Position numbers and translations under genes: made by a program | Notes under the pieces: model-generated | Database searches by the model: none | What the model saw: the letters and a program-made list of their open reading frames with translations, nothing else | What the model was told of the DNA's origin: nothing | Assembly: GCA_031263725.1 (NCBI GenBank) | Contig: JAISFF010000036.1 | Span: 1 to 64,000, forward strand | DNA from: Lysobacteraceae bacterium | Lineage (GTDB): Bacteria; Pseudomonadota; Gammaproteobacteria; Xanthomonadales; Xanthomonadaceae | Direction: 5' to 3' | DNA length: 64,000 nucleotides | Shown: positions 58,040 through 64,000 of the stretch, in pieces | Position numbering within the stretch: position 1 is the stretch's first letter | Layout of the letters: the number at the start of each line of letters is the position of its first letter

Positions 58040-59605
58040 GTGGCGAACTGGCCTTTGCTAAGCATTCTTATCTGGCTGCCGATCCTGGGCGGCGCAGTGG
58101 TTCTTCTGTTCGGCAAGCAACGCGCCGAGGCCTCGCGCTGGGCGGCGCTGGTGGTGTCGCTGCTGACCCTGGCGTTCAGCATCCCGCTGTTGACGGGACT
58201 CGATCACGGCGATGGCGGTATGCACTTCAAGGAAGCGCATGCCTGGATATCGACCTGGAACATCAACTATGCGCTGGGCGCCGACGGCATTTCGGTCGCG
58301 TTGATCGTGCTGACCACGATCACCACCGTACTGGCGCTGGTCGGCGCATGGCGTTCGGTCGACAAGCGCGTCAATCAGTACATGGCTTCGTTCCTGTTCC
58401 TCGAAGGCATGATGATCGGCGTGTTCGCGGCCACCGATGCGATTCTGTTCTATGTCTTCTTCGAGGTGATGCTGGTGCCGATGTTCCTCATCATCGGTAT
58501 CTGGGGCGGCCCGCGCCGTATCTATGCGGCGATCAAGTTCTTCCTGTACACCTTCCTCGGCTCGGTGCTGATGCTTGTCGGCTTGATCTATCTGTACATG
58601 AAGAGCGGCAGCTTCGCGCTCGGCGACCTGTATCAGCTCAAGCTCAGCGCCACCGAGCAGACCTGGCTGTTCTTCGCCTTCTTCATCGCCTTCGCGGTGA
58701 AGGTGCCGATGTTCCCGGTGCATACCTGGCTGCCGGATGCGCACGTCGAGGCACCGACCGCGGGTTCGGTGATCCTGGCCGCGGTGATGCTGAAGATCGG
58801 CGGCTACGGCTTCATCCGCTTCAGTCTGCCGATCGTTCCGGACGCTGGCGCCGAATGGGCCTGGCTGGTGATCGCGCTGTCGCTGGTGGCGGTGATCTAT
58901 GTCGGCCTGGTCGCGCTGGTGCAGGATGACATGAAGAAGCTGATCGCGTATTCGTCGATCGCGCACATGGGCTTCGTCACGCTCGGCATTTTCGTCGTGT
59001 TCGCGCTGGTCCGGAACGGCAGCTTCCCGATCAGCATCGTGGCCGGGGGCATGACTTCGCCACCGCAGCAAGGCATCGGCACCGATGCCGCCATTCTCGG
59101 ATTGCAGGGCGCGATGGTGCAGATGATCTCGCATGGTTTCGTATCCGGCGCGATGTTCTCCTGCGTCGGTATCCTGTACGACCGCATGCATACGCGCCGG
59201 ATCGGCGACTACGGCGGCGTGGTCAATGTCATGCCGTGGTTCGCCACTTTCGCGATGCTGTTCTACATGGCCAATGCCGGTCTGCCGGGTACCAGCGGAT
59301 TCGTCGGCGAATTCATGGTGATCCTGGCCAGCTTCCAGGAACACCCGCTGGTGGCCCTGGGCGCCGCCACGACCCTGGTCATCGGCGCGGCATATACGCT
59401 GTGGCTGTACAAGCGCATCTTCTTCGGTGAAGTGGCCAATCCGCAGGTCGCCGCGCTGAAGGACATCAATGGCCGTGAAATGTTCGTACTGCTGGTGTTC
59501 GCCGCAGGTGTGCTGCTGATCGGCCTGTGGCCCAAGCCGCTGACCGACCTGATGGAACCGTCGATTGTGGAATTGGCGGGCCTGCTGACCCAGAGCAAAC
59601 TGTAG
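58040..59605 (+). CDS. nuoM: NADH-quinone oxidoreductase subunit M
   Basis: 521-aa antiporter-like subunit (ND4), about 14 helices. GADGISVALIVLTT, FFIAFAVKVPMFPVHTWLPDAHVEAPTAGSVILA and VQDDMKKLIAYSSIAHMGFV are typical, and the late GLPGTSGFVGEFM is present. GTG start at 58040. Confidence 0.98.
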   Translation: MANWPLLSILIWLPILGGAVVLLFGKQRAEASRWAALVVSLLTLAFSIPLLTGLDHGDGGMHFKEAHAWISTWNINYALGADGISVALIVLTTITTVLALVGAWRSVDKRVNQYMASFLFLEGMMIGVFAATDAILFYVFFEVMLVPMFLIIGIWGGPRRIYAAIKFFLYTFLGSVLMLVGLIYLYMKSGSFALGDLYQLKLSATEQTWLFFAFFIAFAVKVPMFPVHTWLPDAHVEAPTAGSVILAAVMLKIGGYGFIRFSLPIVPDAGAEWAWLVIALSLVAVIYVGLVALVQDDMKKLIAYSSIAHMGFVTLGIFVVFALVRNGSFPISIVAGGMTSPPQQGIGTDAAILGLQGAMVQMISHGFVSGAMFSCVGILYDRMHTRRIGDYGGVVNVMPWFATFAMLFYMANAGLPGTSGFVGEFMVILASFQEHPLVALGAATTLVIGAAYTLWLYKRIFFGEVANPQVAALKDINGREMFVLLVFAAGVLLIGLWPKPLTDLMEPSIVELAGLLTQSKL

Positions 59606-59616
59606 TAAGGAAGATG

Positions 59617-61080
59617 ATGATGACTTTGCCTGTCATGCCCGCCTCCGCCGATGTGCTTCCGCTGTTGCCAGAGCTGGTGCTGGTCGGTGGCGCCTTCGCC
59701 TTGCTCATGCTGGATCTGTTCGTCAGTGATCGCCATCGGATCGTGACGCATCTGCTGTCGCTGATCGTGTTGGTGGTGGTGCTCGGAATGCTGCTGACCG
59801 GAACGGGACACGGCGGCGATGCGCCGATCATGGTCTTCAACGGCATGTTCGTGCGCGATACCGCCGCGGACGTGATGAAGCTGGCGATCGTGTCGCTGAG
59901 CCTGATCACACTGATCTACGGCTGGAGCTATTGGCGCGAGCGCAACCTCTACAAGGGCGAGGTGCCGGTACTGATACTGTTCGCTACTGCCGGCATGATG
60001 ATGCTGGTATCCGCCGGCAATCTGGTCATGGTGTACCTGGGCCTGGAACTGCTGGCGCTGAGTTCCTATGCGCTGGTCGCGGTGGATCGTGACAACGGCC
60101 GCGCCACCGAGGCGGCGATGAAGTACATCGTGCTGGGTTCGCTGGCATCGGGCCTGCTGCTGTACGGCATGTCCCTCATCTACGGCGCCACCGGCACACT
60201 GGATCTGCAGGGCATTCACGCGGCAGTGGAAGGCTCCACCGAACGCACGCTGCTGTTGACCGGTACCGTCTTCATGATCGCGGGCGTCGCCTTCAAGCTG
60301 GGCGCCGCGCCTTTCCATATGTGGTTGCCTGATGTCTATCAGGGATCCACTGCTCCGATCGCATTGTTCATCAGTTCGGCGCCGAAGCTGGCGGCTTTCG
60401 GCATGGCATGGCGTTTGCTCGACAACGGAATGGGGCCTCTGGAGGATCACTGGCGCTGGCTGCTGGTCGGACTGGCGGTGGTTTCGCTGGTCGTGGGCAA
60501 CCTGATGGCGCTGATGCAGAGCAATCTCAAGCGCATGCTCGCGTATTCGACCGTTTCCCATATCGGCTTCCTGCTGATGGGACTTTCCGGCGGCGACGGC
60601 GCGGGTTATTCGGCGGCGTTGTTCTATGCCATCAGCTATGCGTTGATGTCGGCCGCGGCGTTCGGCGTGATCATCGCTCTGTCGCGCCAGGGCGTGGAAG
60701 TGGAAACCCTTGACGATCTCAGGGGACTCAATCTGCGCAGCCCCTGGATGGCGGGACTCATGCTGTGCGTGATGGCTTCGTTGGCGGGTATTCCCCCATT
60801 CCTCGGTTTCTGGACAAAGCTGACCGTGTTGAGCGTGGCCATCAACGGCGGTCTGCTGTGGTTCGCGATCCTGGGCGTGATTTGTGCCGTGATCGGCGCT
60901 TTCTACTACCTGCGCGTCATCAAGGTGATGTATTTCGACGAACCGACCGGCCCGACGCTGTTCCGCAACGGCGATCGTCTGTTCGGCGTGGTATTGAGCG
61001 TCAATGCGTTCGGTCTGCTGATTCTGGGCCTGGCCTGGAATCCGATCATGTTCTGGTGCCGGCAGGCATTCGGCGGATAA
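59617..61080 (+). CDS. nuoN: NADH-quinone oxidoreductase subunit N
   Basis: About 487-aa antiporter-like subunit (ND2). LVMVYLGLELLALSSYALVAVDRD, GVAFKLGAAPFHMWLPDVYQGS and MQSNLKRMLAYSTVSHIGFLLMG are present. Three consecutive ATGs (59614, 59617, 59620) follow AAGGA at 59607-59611; the second or third has the better spacing. Last gene of the operon, with a terminator 23 bp after its stop. Confidence 0.97.
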   Translation: MMTLPVMPASADVLPLLPELVLVGGAFALLMLDLFVSDRHRIVTHLLSLIVLVVVLGMLLTGTGHGGDAPIMVFNGMFVRDTAADVMKLAIVSLSLITLIYGWSYWRERNLYKGEVPVLILFATAGMMMLVSAGNLVMVYLGLELLALSSYALVAVDRDNGRATEAAMKYIVLGSLASGLLLYGMSLIYGATGTLDLQGIHAAVEGSTERTLLLTGTVFMIAGVAFKLGAAPFHMWLPDVYQGSTAPIALFISSAPKLAAFGMAWRLLDNGMGPLEDHWRWLLVGLAVVSLVVGNLMALMQSNLKRMLAYSTVSHIGFLLMGLSGGDGAGYSAALFYAISYALMSAAAFGVIIALSRQGVEVETLDDLRGLNLRSPWMAGLMLCVMASLAGIPPFLGFWTKLTVLSVAINGGLLWFAILGVICAVIGAFYYLRVIKVMYFDEPTGPTLFRNGDRLFGVVLSVNAFGLLILGLAWNPIMFWCRQAFGG

Positions 61081-61102
61081 GCGTTCGCGAAGCACGTTTC
61101 GG

Positions 61103-61136
61103 AAAATGACGGCTTTCGGGTCGTCATTTTTGTTTT
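61103..61136 (+). terminator. Intrinsic terminator of the nuo operon
   Basis: AAAATGACG and CGTCATTTT form a 9-bp stem around a 10-nt loop, followed by TTGTTTT. Confidence 0.9.
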
Positions 61137-61383
61137 GCCGGTGCGTTCGACGATGACCGCGGAGGGTGGCGCCATCCGGATGATCGGAATGAAGTGCGAC
61201 CCGCCTCCAGGCCTGCCTGCGAAATGATTGCCGCGATGGAGGCCTGCTTGAATCTATCGATGCGATAACCGATTCTGATTCTGACCAGCCGCGCGGCTCA
61301 TTTGCATTCGTGCAGGGCGATGCCATGTCAGAGAGCCCGCGCCGTTGGAATCAGGCATGTTGCAGTCGTGATGCAAGGATGGC

Positions 61384-61412
61384 TTGCAATAAGGCGGCCT
61401 GTTGGTCATAAT
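61384..61412 (+). promoter_or_regulatory. Promoter of the tRNA-fMet-rimP-nusA-infB unit
   Basis: -35 TTGCAA (61384-61389), a 17-bp spacer, -10 CATAAT (61407-61412), and the tRNA 5' end at 61424. Near-consensus spacing and position for a stable-RNA promoter. The 250 bp before it hold no gene. Confidence 0.75.
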
Positions 61413-61423
61413 TGGAAACTTGC

Positions 61424-61500
<77 letters not shown>

Positions 61501-61601
61501 AAGCTTTGACCGGGAATGTTTTCCAGTTCCAGGATTTCCGGTTGCGAGCTCGGGCTTGCGAAAACGGTCCATTGTTTTCGCACCGATCCAGCAATATCGG
61601 A

Positions 61602-61632
61602 CAAGGGGCCCAATGCGGCCCCTTGTCTTTTT
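61602..61632 (+). terminator. Terminator between tRNA-fMet and rimP
   Basis: ACAAGGGGCC-CAATGC-GGCCCCTTGT followed by CTTTTTT: a strong 10-bp intrinsic terminator 64 bp upstream of rimP with no obvious second promoter after it. In E. coli the equivalent metY-rimP-nusA-infB operon also has leaky terminators at this point, so readthrough may be regulated by NusA (inference). Confidence 0.88.
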
Positions 61633-61695
61633 TGTTCCAGGCAAAGCTTTCCCCGCGCGGGGTTCCGCGCCAACGGCGACAGGATCGAGCAGACG

Positions 61696-62232
61696 GTGAA
61701 CGACAAGGCAAATGAAATTGCCGAATTGCTGGCACCTACCGTTCAGGCGGTGGGGCTGGATCTGCTGGGCATCGAATATCTGCCCGGAGCCAGTGGTGCG
61801 TTGCTGCGTCTGTACATCGATGTGCCGGAAGCGGAGCGCGGAGAACGTGCGGTTTCGATCGAGGACTGCGAGACGGTGAGCCACGAGGTGTCCGCGCAAC
61901 TGGACGTGGCCGATCCGATCACCGGGCATTACACGCTGGAAGTGTCCTCGCCGGGAGTGGATCGTCCGCTGTTCACGCTGGCTCAGTTTTCCGCCTTCAT
62001 TGGTTTCCAGGTCAGGGTGACCTTGCAACTGCCTCGGGAAGGACGCCGCCGCTTCCAGGGCGTGATCCTTCGCGTGGAGAAGGCGGCGATCGTGCTGCGC
62101 GCGGATGGGCAGGACGTGGAATTGGCGTTCGACAACATAGAAAAGGCCCGGCTGGTTCCTGATTGGGAAGCGCTGGGCATGGCACCCAAACCCAAACCCG
62201 GTTCGAAAGCGGCGGGTTCGGGGAAACACTGA
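61696..62232 (+). CDS. rimP: Ribosome maturation factor RimP
   Basis: 178-aa factor for 30S maturation. GTG start at 61696 (VNDKANEIAELLAPTVQAVGLDLLGIEYL). SIEDCETVSHEVSAQLDV and HYTLEVSSPGVDRPLF form the N-domain, and KARLVPDW closes the C-terminal SH3-like domain. A basic Pro/Lys/Gly tail is added. nusA follows after 54 bp. Confidence 0.95.
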   Translation: MNDKANEIAELLAPTVQAVGLDLLGIEYLPGASGALLRLYIDVPEAERGERAVSIEDCETVSHEVSAQLDVADPITGHYTLEVSSPGVDRPLFTLAQFSAFIGFQVRVTLQLPREGRRRFQGVILRVEKAAIVLRADGQDVELAFDNIEKARLVPDWEALGMAPKPKPGSKAAGSGKH

Positions 62233-62286
62233 CAATTACTTTCCAACAAGTCGGCGGCCAATGAGCCGCACGCAGAGTGATGAGAG

Positions 62287-63792
62287 ATGAGTAAGGAACT
62301 TCTGCTGGTCGTAGACGCTGTAGCCAACGAAAAGGGTGTGCCGCACGAGGTGATTTTCGAGGCGATCGAGGCTGCGTTGGCTTCCGCGGCCAAAAAGCGT
62401 TATGCCAACGAAGATGTTTCGGTGCGTGTCACGATCGATTCCAAGGACGGCAGCTACGAGACCTTCCGTCGTTGGGAGGTGGTTGCCGACGATGTAGTGA
62501 TGGAGTCGCCCGATCGGCAGATCCGTCTGATGGACGCCGTGGACGAAGCCGATGGCGTCGAAGTCGGCGACTATATCGAAGAGCAGATCGAAAATCCCGA
62601 GTTCGGACGTATCGCTGCCCAGGCTGCGAAGCAGGTCATCGTGCAACGCGTTCGCGAGGCCGAGCGCCAGCAGGTCGTCGATACGTGGAAGGATCGCGTC
62701 GGCGAGCTGATCACCGGCGTGGTCAAGCGTGTGGAGCGCGGCAACGTCTATGTCGACTTGGGCGGAAACGCCGAGGCGTTCATCCCCAAGGACAAGGGCA
62801 TTCCGCGCGACGTGTTGCGTGCCGGAGACCGCGTGCGCGGCTATTTGGCCGAGGTGCGGAACGAACCGCGCGGTCCGCAGTTGTTCATCAGCCGGGCCGC
62901 CCCCGAATTCATGATTGAGCTGTTCAAGCTCGAAGTACCCGAAGTCGGCCAGGGGCTGGTCGAAATCAAGGCCTGTGCCCGCGATCCGGGCGATCGCGCC
63001 AAGATCGCCGTATTGGCGCATGACAGCCGCACCGACCCCATCGGCGCCTGCATCGGCATGCGCGGATCGCGCGTGCAGGCTGTGTCCAACGAGCTCAACG
63101 GCGAGCGCGTCGATATCGTTCTCTGGAACGAGAATCCGGCGCAGTTCGTCATCAACGCGATGGCGCCGGCCGAGGTCCAGTCGATCATCGTCGATGAGGA
63201 AAAGCATTCGATGGATCTGGCGGTCGCCGAGGACCGGCTGGCGCAGGCGATCGGCAAGGGCGGACAGAACGTGCGCCTGGCAAGCCGCCTGACCGGTTGG
63301 CAGCTCAACGTCATGACCGCCGATCAGGTCCAGGCCAAGAGCGAGGCCGAGCAGGCCGCGGCGCGGCGTCTGTTCATGGAAAAGCTGGAAGTCGACGAGG
63401 AAATCTCCGCGATCCTGGTGGCCGAAGGCTTCAATACGGTCGAGGAAATTGCCTATGTGCCGGTCGGCGAGCTGTTGGCGATCGAGGGTTTCGACGAGGA
63501 TATCGTCGAGGAGCTGCGTGCCCGCGCCCGCGACGCGCTGCTCAACGAAGCACTGGCCGTGGAGGAAGGCGTCGGCGATGATGCGCCGTCGGAAGACCTG
63601 CTGGCGCTGCCGGGCATGGATGAGGAGCTCGCCAACACCTTGGCGCGGCGCGGCATCCATACCAGCGAGGATCTGGCCGAGCTGGCCGCGGATGAAATTC
63701 TGGATGTAGACGGTGTGGACGAGGAGCGCGCCGCGGCGCTGATCCTGGCGGCCCGCGCCGAGGAGATCGCCAGACTGGAGCGTGGCGAGTAA
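62287..63792 (+). CDS. nusA: Transcription termination/antitermination factor NusA
   Basis: 501 aa. N-terminal RNAP-binding domain (MSKELLLVVDAVANEKGVP), S1 domain (about 135-200, ITGVVKRVERGNVYVDLGGNAEAFIPK), two KH domains (CIGMRGSRVQAVSNELNGERVDIV; AIGKGGQNVRLASRLTGW) and two C-terminal acidic repeats of E. coli type (VEEIAYVPVGELLAIEGFDED; SEDLAELAADEILDVDGVDEE). Length is as expected. Confidence 0.98.
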   Translation: MSKELLLVVDAVANEKGVPHEVIFEAIEAALASAAKKRYANEDVSVRVTIDSKDGSYETFRRWEVVADDVVMESPDRQIRLMDAVDEADGVEVGDYIEEQIENPEFGRIAAQAAKQVIVQRVREAERQQVVDTWKDRVGELITGVVKRVERGNVYVDLGGNAEAFIPKDKGIPRDVLRAGDRVRGYLAEVRNEPRGPQLFISRAAPEFMIELFKLEVPEVGQGLVEIKACARDPGDRAKIAVLAHDSRTDPIGACIGMRGSRVQAVSNELNGERVDIVLWNENPAQFVINAMAPAEVQSIIVDEEKHSMDLAVAEDRLAQAIGKGGQNVRLASRLTGWQLNVMTADQVQAKSEAEQAAARRLFMEKLEVDEEISAILVAEGFNTVEEIAYVPVGELLAIEGFDEDIVEELRARARDALLNEALAVEEGVGDDAPSEDLLALPGMDEELANTLARRGIHTSEDLAELAADEILDVDGVDEERAAALILAARAEEIARLERGE

Positions 63793-63913
63793 TCCCAGCT
63801 TTCCGTCGCGATCGCGAGGAAAGCCGGTACCGGGATGTACCGAGTTGGAACGTACCGTGTTTTGAACCGGCCCCGGATGTTCCGGGGATTTGCACCGAGG
63901 TCACAGGATCCGA

Positions 63914-64000
63914 ATGTCGCAGCAAACTACCATTCGCAAGCTCGCAGAACTGGTCAATACGCCGGTCGATAAGCTGTTGGAACAACTGGCCGAGGCCGGA
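63914..64000 (+). CDS. infB: Translation initiation factor IF-2 (5' end only)
   Basis: The first 29 codons, [20 protein letters not shown] and on to LLEQLAEAG, match the conserved N-terminal IF2 assembly domain. It continues past the window edge. It is 121 bp after nusA, the standard neighbour. Confidence 0.95.
   Translation, partial: MSQQTTIRKLAELVNTPVDKLLEQLAEAG

Noticed and set aside
55882-58182. 766-codon minus-strand open frame opposite nuoL
   Set aside because: His/Gln/Arg-rich sequence typical of an antisense shadow of a membrane-protein gene.
59263-61326. 687-codon minus-strand open frame opposite nuoM/nuoN
   Set aside because: Same shadow composition; no motif, and it crosses the nuo terminator.

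Overview
The window looks like a chromosomal segment of a Xanthomonadales bacterium (Lysobacteraceae/Xanthomonadaceae-like). The evidence is a GC-rich, GC3-biased coding style, the initiator tRNA-rimP-nusA-infB order, a 14-gene nuo operon, a secreted glycanase plus ABC importer cluster, and at the left edge a protein tail resembling the XVIPCD recruitment domain of Xanthomonadales type IV secretion effectors. Genus cannot be fixed from sequence alone.

Layout. 1-219: 3' end of a possible XVIPCD-type effector. 309-3642 (minus): scpA-scpB-rluB, chained by 4-bp overlaps. 4119-4681: yciI-like and bolA-like genes. 4843-13266: a glycan-use cluster with a GH144/glycoamylase-like lipoprotein, a substrate-binding lipoprotein, two permeases, a 3 x 120 bp tandem repeat, and a large secreted discoidin/(alpha/alpha)6-barrel protein. 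13354-15642 (minus): a three-gene IbrA-like / GNAT / IbrB-like cassette. 15643-16702: eroded DNA holding a frameshifted Lrp/AsnC remnant. 16703-18788 (minus): thiC under a TPP riboswitch. 19075-20794 (minus): an FKBP lipoprotein and a YhiN-like flavoprotein. 20937-21382: a frameshifted VOC gene. 21846-23138: purA, with a decayed copy of its own 5' end 193 bp upstream. 23183-23445: an IS3 orfA relic.

23520-45294 is a type VI secretion cluster: tssL-K-J (minus); TPR lipoprotein-tssB-C-hcp-E-F-G-H (plus); a frame-broken membrane protein (minus); an M15 peptidase, tssM, tagF and an OmpA-like protein (plus); tssA (minus). It holds the membrane complex, sheath, baseplate, Hcp and ClpV, but no vgrG, PAAR protein, effector/immunity pair or Fha/kinase regulator. 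Spike, cargo and control must lie elsewhere.

45295-46118 holds no protein gene but has an orphan intrinsic terminator with hairpins (candidate small RNA), a sigma70-like promoter and a long leader. 46119-61080 is nuoA-N, tightly coupled by overlaps, with an extra 54-codon membrane ORF between nuoJ and nuoK and a terminator after nuoN. 61384-64000 is promoter-tRNA-fMet-terminator-rimP-nusA-infB (partial).

The most interesting items are the IbrA/GNAT/IbrB cassette, the stripped-down T6SS with its peptidoglycan peptidase and its gene broken at a G6 run, the hairpin after hcp, the 120-bp repeats in the glycan cluster, the small nuoJ/K ORF, the candidate sRNA, and the decayed purA-leader duplication. 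No wholly new multi-gene system can be proven from sequence alone.
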